Positions 7,655-16,160 are shown, numbered from the stretch's first letter. The stretch: 64,000 nt of DNA from Aneurinibacillus sp. REN35 (GCF_041379945.2 NZ_JBFTXJ020000014.1:1-64000), one strand, 5' to 3'. Notes: generated by a model not told the origin, from the sequence alone. Program-made: numbers and translations.

Positions 7655-8248
7655 ATGGCGAAGAAAACAGGGGAGAAGTATCAAAATATTATCGAAGCGG
7701 CAGTGAAAGTAATTGCCCGACACGGATATCACCAAGCGCAGGTATCGAAAATTGCGAGAGAAGCCGCGGTTGCCGATGGCACAATTTATCTCTATTTCGA
7801 TAATAAGGATGATATCTTAATCTCTTTGTTTAAAGAGAAGATCGGTGCTTTCATCGAAACGGCCCGTTCTAGAGTTGAAGTGTTAGAGAAGGCGGATGAT
7901 CGTCTGCGCGAACTCATCTATATGCATTTATGGCAAATGTCACAAGACCGTGATCTAGCCATTGTGACACAAATCGAAACCCGTCAATCCAATCCATTTT
8001 TGCGCTCAGGCATTTATGCTGTATTGAAACAGTACTTAAACCTGATTGATGAGGTGATTTTTCTCGGCAAAGAGCAAGGGGTCTTCCGAGCAGATGTAGA
8101 TCACCGCATCGCTCGCAAAATGATTTTTGGCACATTGGATGAAGTTGTTTCGTCATGGGTTATGAATGAGCGCAATACCAATCTAGTTTCATATGTGGAC
8201 CCCATTCATCATTTCTTTGTGAATGGTCTAAAAGTGTCAAAAATGTGA
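7655..8248 (+). CDS. fadR: TetR-family fatty acid metabolism repressor FadR
   Basis: A 197-residue TetR/AcrR regulator. The N-terminal helix-turn-helix spans about residues 25-50 (VSKIAREAAVADGTIYLYFDNKDDIL), and the helical C-terminal domain would bind long-chain acyl-CoA. In B. subtilis FadR (YsiA) represses beta-oxidation genes until acyl-CoA appears. The identification is supported by the downstream enoyl-CoA hydratase and ETF genes and by FadR-type boxes before this gene and before lcfA. The start uses GAGGGA five bases before ATG. A promoter with an overlapping operator suggests autoregulation. Confidence 0.92.
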   Translation: MAKKTGEKYQNIIEAAVKVIARHGYHQAQVSKIAREAAVADGTIYLYFDNKDDILISLFKEKIGAFIETARSRVEVLEKADDRLRELIYMHLWQMSQDRDLAIVTQIETRQSNPFLRSGIYAVLKQYLNLIDEVIFLGKEQGVFRADVDHRIARKMIFGTLDEVVSSWVMNERNTNLVSYVDPIHHFFVNGLKVSKM

Positions 8249-8374
8249 ATTTGCACAAAATAGAGCGACGGATAGTAAAGAAAATTATTATAATTTAATA
8301 GATGTCCAATTTACGAAAAAATATAGATAATGCGAATTGGAGCATAATACAGCAGGTTATGGAGGGAGAGACCA

Positions 8375-9160
8375 ATGGAGTTTACCAATGTAAAGCTTGA
8401 AGTGACCAACAGAGTAGCCTATGTCAGTATTGATGTACCTCCAGCAAATACGCTCAGCTCAGCTACGCTTACAGGCTTAGGTGAAGCCTTCGATCATATT
8501 GAAGGCAATAGCGAGATTAAAGTAGTGGTGGTAACTGGAGCTGGCAAGTTCTTCGTAGCAGGTGCCGATATTAAAGAATTTACGAATGCATTCGGCAGTG
8601 CAGAGCAGGCAGAGGAGATGGCGCGTACTGGTCAGAAGCTGTTTGATCGGATTGAGAATTTCTCAAAGCCGGTGATTGCAGCTGTTAACGGCGCTGCATT
8701 AGGTGGCGGATTGGAACTAGCTATGGCATGTCATATGCGCTATGTAGCAGACGAGGCTAAGCTTGGTCTACCGGAATTGAATCTGGGGCTGATTCCGGGA
8801 TTTGGCGGAACACAGCGCCTTGCACGCTTAACAAATAAGGCAAAAGCAATTGAGTTAATCTTAACCAGTCGATTTGTTGACGGCAAAGAAGCCGAACGCA
8901 TTGGCCTAGCAAACCGTGCAATTCCGCTCGACTCCTTATTGGATGAAGTAAAGAAGATTGCCGAACTAATTGCGCTAGAGAAAAGTGCGGTTTCCATTCG
9001 GGCTTCACTTGAAGCGGTTACACACGGTATTCTAGCCGGTCAGGAAAGCGGCATGGATAAGGAAGCCGCCTTATTTGGCGAACTGTTCACATCAGAAGAT
9101 ATGAAAGAGGGCGTCAACGCGTTTATTGAAAAGCGTAAGGCTCAGTTTACCGACAAATAA
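8375..9160 (+). CDS. fadB: Enoyl-CoA hydratase
   Basis: A 261-residue crotonase-fold enzyme hydrating trans-2-enoyl-CoA in beta-oxidation. The oxyanion-hole motif AGADIKEF is at residues 62-69. The two catalytic glutamates of true hydratases are present: E114 in GGGLELAMACH and E134 in LPELNLGLIPGFGG. The ribosome site GGAGGGAGA precedes the ATG. It lies between fadR and etfBA, the same order as the B. subtilis fadR-fadB-etfB-etfA operon, so symbol fadB follows that usage and does not mean the large bifunctional enzyme. Confidence 0.94.
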   Translation: MEFTNVKLEVTNRVAYVSIDVPPANTLSSATLTGLGEAFDHIEGNSEIKVVVVTGAGKFFVAGADIKEFTNAFGSAEQAEEMARTGQKLFDRIENFSKPVIAAVNGAALGGGLELAMACHMRYVADEAKLGLPELNLGLIPGFGGTQRLARLTNKAKAIELILTSRFVDGKEAERIGLANRAIPLDSLLDEVKKIAELIALEKSAVSIRASLEAVTHGILAGQESGMDKEAALFGELFTSEDMKEGVNAFIEKRKAQFTDK

Positions 9161-9173
9161 CACAGCGAGTACC

Positions 9174-9216
9174 GTTCGAAGTCTATGCCGCTGTTTGTTT
9201 TGGCATCGCATCGAAC
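9174..9216 (+). other. Two-part hairpin between fadB and etfB
   Basis: GTTCGA (9174-9179) pairs with TCGAAC (9211-9216), and inside it ATGCC (9185-9189) pairs with GGCAT (9202-9206) around a 12-base loop. CTTTTAA follows, a poor T-tract. It could be a weak intercistronic terminator or an mRNA-processing element that sets ETF levels relative to the hydratase. Confidence 0.5.
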
Positions 9217-9255
9217 CTTTTAATACATTATTGCAGAAGCTAAAGGAGGATATAT

Positions 9256-10020
9256 ATGAACATTCTTGTATGCTTGAAGCAAACGTTTGACACAGAAGAA
9301 AAAATCGTTCTCGAGAACGGAAACATTAGTGAAGATGGCGTAGAATTCATCATCAACCCGTACGATGAGTATGCGGTGGAAGAAGCGATTAAGCTGCGTG
9401 ACGAGCACGGTGGAGAAGTGACCGTTATTACTGTTGGTCCGGATCGTGCGGAGAGTTCTCTGCGTACTGCGCTTGCGATGGGCGCAGATAAAGCGGTTAT
9501 CGTAGATGATGAAGATATTACTACGGATGAATACAGCATTGCAAAAATTCTCGCGGCTGTGATTAAAGACCGTGAATTCGATATTATCCTTGGTGGAAAT
9601 ATGGCCGTTGACAATGGTTCCGGTCAGGTAGGGCCTCGTTTGGCAGAAGAGCTGAACATTGCACAGGTAACGACGATTACAAAGCTTGATGTGGATGGCG
9701 GCAAAGCAACGATTGAGCGTGACGTAGAAGGGGATGTAGAAGTTATCGAAGTATCCCTTCCTGTATTGGTTACAGCACAGCAGGGCTTAAATGAACCTCG
9801 TTATCCTTCTCTGCCAGGCATCATGAAAGCGAAGAAGAAACCGATGGAGCGTCTGACAGTAGATGATCTCACTATTGAAGGAGACGTTGCCGCGAAGACA
9901 GAAGTGGTGGAAACGTATCTGCCGCCGAAGAAGGAAGCGGGCCGCATCTTAAACGGCGAAGTACAAGATCAAGTAAAAGAATTAGTACAACTTCTTCGCA
10001 ACGAAGCGAAAGTCATTTAA
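9256..10020 (+). CDS. etfB: Electron transfer flavoprotein, beta subunit
   Basis: A 254-residue ETF beta subunit. With EtfA it accepts electrons from acyl-CoA dehydrogenases and passes them toward the quinone pool. Family features include NILVCLKQTFD at the N-terminus, VITVGPDRAESSLRTALAMGADKA near residues 54-76, the DNGSGQVGP loop near 118, and QQGLNEPRYPSLPGIMKAKKKP near 175-196, the recognition-loop region. It starts after AAAGGAGG and precedes etfA by 20 bases. Confidence 0.96.
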   Translation: MNILVCLKQTFDTEEKIVLENGNISEDGVEFIINPYDEYAVEEAIKLRDEHGGEVTVITVGPDRAESSLRTALAMGADKAVIVDDEDITTDEYSIAKILAAVIKDREFDIILGGNMAVDNGSGQVGPRLAEELNIAQVTTITKLDVDGGKATIERDVEGDVEVIEVSLPVLVTAQQGLNEPRYPSLPGIMKAKKKPMERLTVDDLTIEGDVAAKTEVVETYLPPKKEAGRILNGEVQDQVKELVQLLRNEAKVI

Positions 10021-10040
10021 GGTTAAGGAGGACGAGCGAT

Positions 10041-11006
10041 ATGAGCAAAAAAGTACTTGTAGTGGCAGAAGCAAGAGACGGAAGTTTGCGTAATGTATCT
10101 TTTGAGGCTTTAACAGCAGGGCAGCGCATTGCGGCTGGCGGCGAAGTAAGTGCAGTCGTATTCGGCAGCGACGCGGCAAATTATGTAGACGAGCTTGGCA
10201 AATACGGCGCAAGCAAAGTATATGTGGTAGCCAAGCAAGAGCTTGATACGTATACGACGGATGCATATTTCCAAGCGCTGCGTCAGGTGGTTGAAGAGGC
10301 GCAGCCTGAAGCGATTCTTATGCCGCATACAGCTATTGGAAAGGATTTGGCTCCGCGCATTGCGGCTCGCCTTGGCCTCGGCCTAGTGTCTGACGTAATT
10401 GATGTTGAGGTTGCTGGCGATGATGTAGTGTTCACGCGCCCAATCTATGCAGGAAAAGCATTCGAGAAGAAAAAAGTTGTAGATGGTATTGTGTTCGCAA
10501 CGGTGCGTCCAAATAATATCGCGGCCGAAGAAACAGGCGGTTCCGCAGAAAAAGTTGATGTAAACGCAGATATTAAAGACCTGCGTACGATTGTAAAAGA
10601 TGTGGTACGTAAAACAGCCGGTGGTGTCGATCTGTCCGAGGCTAAAGTTGTTATCTCTGGCGGACGCGGCGTAAAATCAGTAGACGGCTTTAAACCGCTG
10701 CAGGAGCTTGCTGATGTGCTGGGCGGTGCGGTTGGTGCATCCCGTGGTGCATGCGACGCCGAATACTGCGATTACTCCCTGCAAATCGGTCAAACAGGTA
10801 AGGTTGTTACTCCGGACCTGTACATCGCAGCAGGTATCTCTGGCGCAATCCAACACTTGGCTGGAATGTCCAGTTCAAAAATTATTGTAGCGATTAACAA
10901 AGACCCGGAAGCACCGATCTTCCAGGTAGCTGACTATGGTATTGTAGGCGATTTGTTTGAAGTCGTGCCGCTTCTTACCGAAGAATTCAAGAAAGTACTG
11001 GTATAA
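10041..11006 (+). CDS. etfA: Electron transfer flavoprotein, alpha subunit
   Basis: A 321-residue ETF alpha subunit that carries the FAD. The C-terminal FAD domain is clear: SGGRGV near residue 210, [13 protein letters not shown] near 235, [25 protein letters not shown] near 252-276, and [20 protein letters not shown] near 285-304. It is translationally close to etfB (AAGGAGGACGAGCG ribosome site) and is followed by a strong terminator. It completes the beta-oxidation electron chain encoded from fadR onward. Confidence 0.96.
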   Translation: MSKKVLVVAEARDGSLRNVSFEALTAGQRIAAGGEVSAVVFGSDAANYVDELGKYGASKVYVVAKQELDTYTTDAYFQALRQVVEEAQPEAILMPHTAIGKDLAPRIAARLGLGLVSDVIDVEVAGDDVVFTRPIYAGKAFEKKKVVDGIVFATVRPNNIAAEETGGSAEKVDVNADIKDLRTIVKDVVRKTAGGVDLSEAKVVISGGRGVKSVDGFKPLQELADVLGGAVGASRGACDAEYCDYSLQIGQTGKVVTPDLYIAAGISGAIQHLAGMSSSKIIVAINKDPEAPIFQVADYGIVGDLFEVVPLLTEEFKKVLV

Positions 11007-11028
11007 TTACCGGTTATTTCTTACTGAG

Positions 11029-11058
11029 GCAGCGTCAATGAATGACGCTGCTTTTTTT
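11029..11058 (+). terminator. Rho-independent terminator after etfA
   Basis: GCAGCGTCA pairs with TGACGCTGC over a five-base loop, then seven T. Confidence 0.92.
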
Positions 11059-11108
11059 GCTGTAGGCTTGTAATGCAGCAGCGAAAGAAAGCAAAAATAC
11101 CTAGAAGT

Positions 11109-11135
11109 GTTTCACCAGTAGATATTTTGAGGTAA
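11109..11135 (+). promoter_or_regulatory. Candidate sigma-B promoter of trxA
   Basis: GTTTCA (11109-11114), 15 bases, AGGTAA (11130-11135). This is one mismatch from the GTTTnn/GGGTAA pair found three times elsewhere in the window, with one base more spacing. B. subtilis trxA is known to be partly sigma-B dependent, which raises its plausibility. Confidence 0.4.
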
Positions 11136-11230
11136 GGATGATATACTGTTACTGGTATACGGATAGTGTATACTACAAACAAAATACAGGCATGTTAAGT
11201 ATGAATGGAGATAAAAGGAGGAAGTTACAT

Positions 11231-11548
11231 ATGGCAATCGTAAATGTAACAGACAACTCGTTTCAAAACGAAGTAGAAAATGGCGGCACTGTGCTGGTGG
11301 ACTTCTGGGCTCCTTGGTGCGGACCTTGTAAGATGATCGCACCGGTTCTTGAAGAGATCGACAGCGAGATTGGCAGCAAAGTTAAGATCGCAAAAGTTAA
11401 TGTCGATGAGAATCCTGAATCTGCACAGCGCTTTGGCGTAATGAGCATTCCGACGTTGATGCTGGTGAAAGACGGTCAGGTTGTTGATAAAATTATCGGC
11501 TTCCAACCGAAAGAAAGCCTACTGAGCGCTATTAACAAGCATCTGTAA
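11231..11548 (+). CDS. trxA: Thioredoxin
   Basis: A 105-residue thioredoxin, the general cytoplasmic disulfide reductant. The active site is WCGPC with cysteines at 30 and 33, and the cis-proline loop is SIPTLMLV. The frame runs upstream, but the ATG at 11231 follows AAAGGAGG and gives the family length. It sits between etfA and uvrC, each separated by hairpins, so it is probably monocistronic, as in B. subtilis. Confidence 0.97.
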   Translation: MAIVNVTDNSFQNEVENGGTVLVDFWAPWCGPCKMIAPVLEEIDSEIGSKVKIAKVNVDENPESAQRFGVMSIPTLMLVKDGQVVDKIIGFQPKESLLSAINKHL

Positions 11549-11567
11549 GTAGCGTGTGCGATATTAT

Positions 11568-11602
11568 AAATCCTCCGGTTAATTCAATCGGAGGATTTAT
11601 TC
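11568..11602 (+). terminator. Terminator-like hairpin after trxA
   Basis: AAATCCTCCG (11568-11577) pairs with CGGAGGATTT (11589-11598). The T-tract is short and mixed, so termination may be partial. Confidence 0.7.
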
Positions 11603-11638
11603 ATTCTATCCTGTAATATGGTTGGAAGAAACAGATGG

Positions 11639-11686
11639 AAAAAGCGAGTCTTCTATGTATGATATGATAAGGTGGACTCGCTTTTT
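11639..11686 (+). other. Terminator-shaped hairpin in the uvrC leader
   Basis: AAAAAGCGAGTC (11639-11650) is a perfect 12-base complement of GACTCGCTTTTT (11675-11686) around a 24-base loop. The right arm ends in five T, so it could terminate transcription 36 bases before the uvrC start codon. It is either a second trxA terminator or an attenuator for uvrC. Confidence 0.65.
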
Positions 11687-11722
11687 GCACCTGTTTTTGA
11701 TGAGGAAGGAAGGGGAAGCAGG

Positions 11723-13519
11723 ATGGATGCATTGAAAGAAAAGCTGAGCCTGTTACCGGATAAGCCAGGTTGTTACTTAATGAAAAATGCTGCCGGTACC
11801 ATTATTTACGTAGGCAAAGCTAAAGTATTAAAAAACCGTGTTCGTTCTTATTTTACAGGCAGCCATGATGGAAAAACGCAGCGGCTTGTACAGGAGATCG
11901 CTGATTTCGAATACATTGTCACATCTTCACCGGTTGAGGCACTTTTGCTAGAGTGCAACTTAATTAAAAAGCATGACCCACGCTATAACGTATTGTTAAA
12001 AGACGATAAAACATATCCATACATCAAGATTACAAATGAGGCGCACCCGCGTCTGGAGATTACGCGTAAAGTGGTGAAGGATGGCGCCAAGTATTTTGGT
12101 CCGTATGCCAACGCAGGAGCCGCGCAGGAGACAAAGAAGCTCTTAGATCGGCTGTATCCGCTGCGCAAGTGCAAGAATATGCCGAAAAACGTCTGTCTTT
12201 ACTATCATCTGGGGCAGTGCGTAGCCCCGTGTGAATACGAAGTAGAAACGCAGCAGTATGATGCCATGATCGAGGAAATCAGCCGATTCTTCAGCGGGAA
12301 TTATGGAGAGATCAAGAAGACGCTAAAGCAGCAAATGGAAGAAGCGGCAGAGAATCTTGAATTCGAGCGTGCTAAGGAACTGCGTGACCAGATTCAATAC
12401 ATTGAAGCCATTATGGAAAAGCAGAAGGTTACGTTTAGTGACAATGTTGATCGGGATGCCTGGGGCTACCATGTCGATAAAGGATGGATGAGTGTACAGG
12501 TTTTCCATATTCGTCAGGGTAAAATGATTGAGCGTAACGTAGGTTCTTTTCCGTTCTATGGTGAAAAGCATGAAGATTTCGTTTCCTATGTTGTCCAATT
12601 CTATCTAAAGGACCACGTCAGGCCAAAAGAAGTGCTGCTTCCGACAAGTGAAGGGATAGATGGGCTTGAAGAGGCGCTTGGTACCAAGGTTCTTATTCCG
12701 CAGCGCGGTCCAAAAAAACAACTTGTGGATATGGCGCAGGAAAATGCGCGCATTGCACTTGAGGAGAAGTTTGCGCTGATGTCACGGGATGAAGCCCGTA
12801 CTATACAGGCGGTGCAGAAGCTAGGCGATGTGCTCGGCATCGGGTATCCGAAGCGGATTGAGGCGTTTGATAACTCGAATATTCAAGGGGTTGATCCGGT
12901 TTCGGCGATGATCGTATTTACTGATGGTAAGCCGGATAAGAAAGAGTATCGTAAATATAAAGTCAAAACGGTTATCGGCCCCAATGATTACGGCACGATG
13001 AAAGAGGTTGTCCGCCGCCGGTATACCCGTGTGCTGAAGGAAGGATTGGACCTGCCAAATTTGATTGTAATCGACGGAGGCAAAGGGCAGATCTCTGCTG
13101 CTGTGGATGTATTGGAGAATGAACTCGGTCTTTTTATCCCGGTATGCGGATTGGCTAAAGATGAACGGCATCGTACCGCTCAGTTGCTGGTAGGTGATCC
13201 GCCTATCCCTGTTGAGTTAAAGAGGGATAGCAATGAATTCTATCTGCTGCAGCGAATTCAGGATGAGGTGCACCGCTTTGCGATCACATTCCACCGTACT
13301 ACGCGCGGTAAGACGATGTTCCACTCAAAGCTCGATGATATTCCGGGTATCGGAGAGAAGCGTAAGAAGCTTTTGCTTAAGCATTTTGGTTCGATCAAGC
13401 GCATGCGAGAAGCGACCGTGGAGGAGTATCGTAACCTTGGTATCGGTGATAAGCTGGCCCGTCAGATTTTAGAATACTTACAGGAGACAAAAGAGGGAAC
13501 AGCCGAACAAGCCGAATAA
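11723..13519 (+). CDS. uvrC: Excinuclease ABC subunit C
   Basis: A 598-residue UvrC, which makes both incisions in nucleotide excision repair with UvrA and UvrB. The N-terminal GIY-YIG nuclease begins [11 protein letters not shown] and IIYVGKAK. A cysteine-rich segment near residue 155-180 contains [21 protein letters not shown]. The UVR motif contacting UvrB lies near 200-235, and the RNase H-like endonuclease domain includes AFDNSNIQG and [10 protein letters not shown]. The C-terminal helix-hairpin-helix pair is [17 protein letters not shown] start at the ATG at 11723 after AAGGGG; the upstream GTG at 11672 lies inside a hairpin. Confidence 0.97.
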   Translation: MDALKEKLSLLPDKPGCYLMKNAAGTIIYVGKAKVLKNRVRSYFTGSHDGKTQRLVQEIADFEYIVTSSPVEALLLECNLIKKHDPRYNVLLKDDKTYPYIKITNEAHPRLEITRKVVKDGAKYFGPYANAGAAQETKKLLDRLYPLRKCKNMPKNVCLYYHLGQCVAPCEYEVETQQYDAMIEEISRFFSGNYGEIKKTLKQQMEEAAENLEFERAKELRDQIQYIEAIMEKQKVTFSDNVDRDAWGYHVDKGWMSVQVFHIRQGKMIERNVGSFPFYGEKHEDFVSYVVQFYLKDHVRPKEVLLPTSEGIDGLEEALGTKVLIPQRGPKKQLVDMAQENARIALEEKFALMSRDEARTIQAVQKLGDVLGIGYPKRIEAFDNSNIQGVDPVSAMIVFTDGKPDKKEYRKYKVKTVIGPNDYGTMKEVVRRRYTRVLKEGLDLPNLIVIDGGKGQISAAVDVLENELGLFIPVCGLAKDERHRTAQLLVGDPPIPVELKRDSNEFYLLQRIQDEVHRFAITFHRTTRGKTMFHSKLDDIPGIGEKRKKLLLKHFGSIKRMREATVEEYRNLGIGDKLARQILEYLQETKEGTAEQAE

Positions 13520-13599
13520 AAGTAATTGTCAAGATTATTAACATATGGTACCATATACAGAAATTGAATAGTAAGCAAATAACGCCTCACTTAAATAGG

Positions 13600-13785
13600 G
13601 TGAGGTAGAGGCGCGAAAACCATAAGTATTCCGCTGGAGGAATGAGAATCCAGGGAAAGCGGGAGAAAGGGGAATTCGCCGAAATGGCAGAACGGATCTC
13701 AACGTCTGCTGTTGGGTCTGCATTGAACAAATGCAGAACTGTCACCGGATCATCGTCCCAGATAGCCGGTGGAGTACTATCTCGC
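13600..13785 (+). promoter_or_regulatory. Lysine riboswitch (L box) aptamer
   Basis: The conserved L-box blocks occur in order: GAGGTAGAGGCGCG, AGTATTCC, GGGGAATTCGCCGAA, TGTTGGGTCTGCAT, GCAGAACTGTCAC and GGTGGAGTACTATC. GTGAGGTAG (13600-13608) pairs with CTATCTCGC (13777-13785) to form P1. It controls the downstream aspartokinase gene, the first step of lysine synthesis. Confidence 0.96.
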
Positions 13786-13838
13786 ACAGGGAGTAGGGAA
13801 GTGAGCGTTCGCTGTCATTATATTTCTTGAGAATCTAC

Positions 13839-13878
13839 AGACAACCGCTTTGGCCTATGCCTTGCTGTTGTCTTTTTT
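13839..13878 (+). terminator. Riboswitch-controlled terminator before lysC
   Basis: AGACAAC pairs with GTTGTCT, with an inner GGC/GCC pairing, followed by six T. It lies 53 bases after the aptamer and is the expected lysine-dependent terminator of a transcriptional L box. Confidence 0.85.
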
Positions 13879-13975
13879 ATTGATCCGGCATTGCGTTCTC
13901 TAACCCTCATATGTGTGCGGAGTACTCTGATAATGAAGAGAAGAATATTATCTTAATTTGAGGAGGGTACACAAA

Positions 13976-15217
13976 GTGAGCATAATTGTACAAAAATTTG
14001 GCGGTACATCCGTCGGCACAATCGAACGAATTCAAGCAGTAGCCCAGCGTGTCATATCAACGGTGCAGAAGGGCCATCAAGTGGTTGTGGTAGTATCAGC
14101 AATGGGAAAATCGACCGATGTCTTAGTGGATATGGCGAAGCAGATTACGGATGAGCCACATCCGCGTGAGATGGACATGCTGCTTACAACCGGGGAGCAG
14201 GTATCGATCGCATTATTGACGATGGCACTTCAAGAACAAGGCCAGGCTGCTGTATCTATGACCGGATGGCAAGCAGGAATCATGACAGAAGATATACATA
14301 TGAAGGCTCGTATTGATCGGATTGATACCGCATTCATCATAGAAGCATTGAATAAGGGAAACGTGGTGGTAGTAGCCGGGTTTCAAGGAGTTTCGGCGCA
14401 TGGAGAGATTATGACGCTTGGGCGCGGCGGTTCTGATACGACCGCGGTTGCATTAGCTGCGGCACTTGATGGAAAAAAGTGTGAAATATATACGGATGTG
14501 GACGGAGTCTATACGGCAGACCCGCGTATGGTTCCTCTTGCCAGAAGGCTTGTGAGCATCTCACATGATGAGATGCTAGAGCTTGCGACGCTTGGTGCAG
14601 GTGTTCTGCATCCACGTGCGGTGGAGTGCGCGAAGCAGCATCAAGTAAGTGTAACGGTTCGATCGAGTTTCACTGAGGCAGAAGGAACGATGATAGAGGA
14701 GGAAGCGAATATGGAACAAGGACTTGCAGTGAGCGGCATCGCTCATGATAAAAATGTCGCCAAAATTACGGTAGCTGATCTGCCGTCAAGAGTGGAGGCC
14801 ATGGCTAAGCTCTTTGCGGTGTTGGCTGAGGAACATATTAATGTCGATGTTATTGTACAGAGTGCGTATGAAGCGAATACGACAAATGTGTCATTTTCGG
14901 TAAGCGGAGATGAAGTAAAGAAAACACTCGATGTATTGCTGAAGCATCGCGAAGCGCTGCAATTTGGCTATGCGATGGCAGAGGAGGAACTTGCTAAGGT
15001 ATCTATCGTAGGCGCAGGTATGATTACAAACCCAGGGGTAGCTGCTCAGATGTTCACCTGCCTTGCGGAACAAGGAATTGAGATCAAGATGGTATCTACT
15101 TCGGAAATTAAGGTCTCTAGCATTATTCCAGTGGAAAGAATAGAGGATGCTGTACAGAGTCTGCATACATCGTTTGGGTTAGATGTCAAAGAGACTGCTG
15201 TTGTATACGGAGGATAA
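13976..15217 (+). CDS. lysC: Aspartate kinase (lysine-sensitive type), alpha subunit
   Basis: A 413-residue aspartokinase that phosphorylates L-aspartate, the first step to lysine, threonine, methionine and diaminopimelate. The kinase domain begins with KFGGTSV at residues 7-13, continues with TTGEQVSIALL, GRGGSDTTAVALAAAL and TDVDGVYTADPR, and is followed by two ACT domains after residue 265. The GTG at 13976 lies eight bases after GAGGAGG; the open frame upstream contains that site. Control is by the lysine riboswitch. An internal start at 14711 probably yields a separate beta chain. Confidence 0.96.
   Translation: MSIIVQKFGGTSVGTIERIQAVAQRVISTVQKGHQVVVVVSAMGKSTDVLVDMAKQITDEPHPREMDMLLTTGEQVSIALLTMALQEQGQAAVSMTGWQAGIMTEDIHMKARIDRIDTAFIIEALNKGNVVVVAGFQGVSAHGEIMTLGRGGSDTTAVALAAALDGKKCEIYTDVDGVYTADPRMVPLARRLVSISHDEMLELATLGAGVLHPRAVECAKQHQVSVTVRSSFTEAEGTMIEEEANMEQGLAVSGIAHDKNVAKITVADLPSRVEAMAKLFAVLAEEHINVDVIVQSAYEANTTNVSFSVSGDEVKKTLDVLLKHREALQFGYAMAEEELAKVSIVGAGMITNPGVAAQMFTCLAEQGIEIKMVSTSEIKVSSIIPVERIEDAVQSLHTSFGLDVKETAVVYGG
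14711..15217 (+). CDS. lysC: Aspartate kinase beta subunit from an internal in-frame start
   Basis: Inside lysC, GAGGAGG (14696-14702) is followed eight bases later by an in-frame ATG at 14711 (codon 246). Translation from it gives a 168-residue chain holding both ACT domains. B. subtilis aspartokinase II is an alpha2beta2 enzyme whose beta chain comes from such an internal start. The site and frame are seen; production of the chain is inferred. Confidence 0.7.
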   Translation: MEQGLAVSGIAHDKNVAKITVADLPSRVEAMAKLFAVLAEEHINVDVIVQSAYEANTTNVSFSVSGDEVKKTLDVLLKHREALQFGYAMAEEELAKVSIVGAGMITNPGVAAQMFTCLAEQGIEIKMVSTSEIKVSSIIPVERIEDAVQSLHTSFGLDVKETAVVYGG

Positions 15218-15218
15218 A

Positions 15219-15266
15219 AAAAGCAAGCCCATGCCAGATAAAAACGGCATGGGCTTGTCCTTTTTT
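15219..15266. terminator. Bidirectional terminator between lysC and bioY
   Basis: CAAGCCCATGCC (15224-15235) pairs with GGCATGGGCTTG (15246-15257), with A-rich and T-rich flanks on both sides. It ends both convergent genes. Confidence 0.92.
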
Positions 15267-15272
15267 CAGTAC

Positions 15273-15848
15273 TTACGCGACGCTTCGATTATTGCGCACA
15301 GAAGCAGGCAGGAGACCTGCTGCGTCAAGTCGGTGGCGGATGAGGATTCCCAGGTAAGAAGCGGCCGCCACTTTTACCAGGTCAGGAATAACGAACAGTC
15401 CCATTCCGAATGTGAATGCCTGGCCCCACGATAGACTCAAGACGAGCTTAAGCTGGGTAACACCGAACGCATAAATAATTAGTAAGCCGATAAGATTAGC
15501 AACAAATGCGCGGGTAAATGTGATATCCTTACCCTTAAAGATTGTTCCCATAACAAAAACCGCTACAACGTATCCGAGCAAATAGCCACCTGTTTTGCCG
15601 ATGAGAATGCCCATCCCACCTGAGAATTGGGCAAATACCGGAGCCCCAATGGCTCCGAGCAGTAGATAGAGCAGAACGGCGATTGTACCATAGCGGCGAC
15701 CGAGAATAATGGGGGCTAGCGCAATGGCAAAATTCTGCAGGGTGAATGGAACTTGCGGAATGAATGAGATAGAAATTTGTGCGAAGACGGCGATGATCGC
15801 ACAGAATAAGGCCGATAAAATTAACATTTTTCTACTTTCAATGTTCAT
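15273..15848 (-). CDS. bioY: Biotin transporter BioY
   Basis: A 191-residue integral membrane substrate-binding (S) component of a biotin ECF transporter, with about six transmembrane helices. The BioY signature region includes FTLQNFAIALAPIILG, LLYLLLGAIGAPVFA and GGMGILIGKTGGYLLGY. It works with EcfA/EcfT, whose genes are not in this window. A BirA-type operator overlaps its promoter. It is divergent from metX and inserted in the lysC-sdh interval. With bioB at 21062 it suggests biotin need is met by uptake plus a last synthetic step. Confidence 0.94.
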   Translation of the reverse strand: MNIESRKMLILSALFCAIIAVFAQISISFIPQVPFTLQNFAIALAPIILGRRYGTIAVLLYLLLGAIGAPVFAQFSGGMGILIGKTGGYLLGYVVAVFVMGTIFKGKDITFTRAFVANLIGLLIIYAFGVTQLKLVLSLSWGQAFTFGMGLFVIPDLVKVAAASYLGILIRHRLDAAGLLPASVRNNRSVA

Positions 15849-15869
15849 AGGTTGCTCCTTCGTGATAAT

Positions 15870-15901
15870 TTGTTAACCTAATACATAATATAAGTTTACA
15901 A
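15870..15901 (-). promoter_or_regulatory. BirA operator at bioY
   Basis: TTGTTAACC (15870-15878) and GTTTACAA (15894-15901) are inverted half-sites separated by 15 bases, matching the Bacillota BirA box. The right half overlaps the bioY -10 element. Confidence 0.85.
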
Positions 15902-15922
15902 AGCGGATGTCCTTTTTGTCAA
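15893..15922 (-). promoter_or_regulatory. Promoter of bioY
   Basis: On the minus strand TTGACA (15922-15917), 18 bases, TAAACT (15898-15893). The -10 element is embedded in a BirA half-site, which explains biotin repression. Confidence 0.65.
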
Positions 15923-15924
15923 TA

Positions 15925-15953
15925 TTGACATTAGTCAGTAAAAACCGTAGTAT
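15925..15953 (+). promoter_or_regulatory. Promoter of the metX transcription unit
   Basis: TTGACA (15925-15930), 17 bases, TAGTAT (15948-15953). Its -35 element is two bases from the divergent bioY -35 element; together they form the palindrome TGTCAATATTGACA. The predicted start lies about 35 bases before the SAM riboswitch. Confidence 0.7.
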
Positions 15954-15994
15954 TGAACTAACTCGTAGAAAGTCGGAATACAATTTTATGATAG

Positions 15995-16109
15995 CTCTTA
16001 TCAAGAGAGGCGGAGGGACTGGCCCGATGAAGCCCGGCAACCCCGCGCGTTTGCGCGGATAAGGTGCTAACTCCAGCAGAACGATATGTTTCGTTCTGGA
16101 AGATAAGGG
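15995..16109 (+). promoter_or_regulatory. SAM-I riboswitch (S box) aptamer
   Basis: Typical S-box blocks are present: CTCTTATCAAGAGAGGCGGA, GGGACTGGCCCGATGAAGCC, CGGCAACC, AAGGTGCTAACTCCAGCAG and a closing AGATAAGG. CTCTTATC (15995-16002) pairs with GATAAGGG (16102-16109) as P1. It regulates the methionine gene metX. Confidence 0.96.
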
Positions 16110-16126
16110 GAGGTATGCGCCATATA

Positions 16127-16160
16127 AACGCCTCTTCCTTATAGGAAGCGGCGTTTTTTT
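16127..16160 (+). terminator. SAM-riboswitch terminator before metX
   Basis: AACGCC (16127-16132) pairs with GGCGTT (16150-16155), with an inner CTTCC/GGAAG stem and seven T. It is the expected SAM-dependent terminator. Confidence 0.9.
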
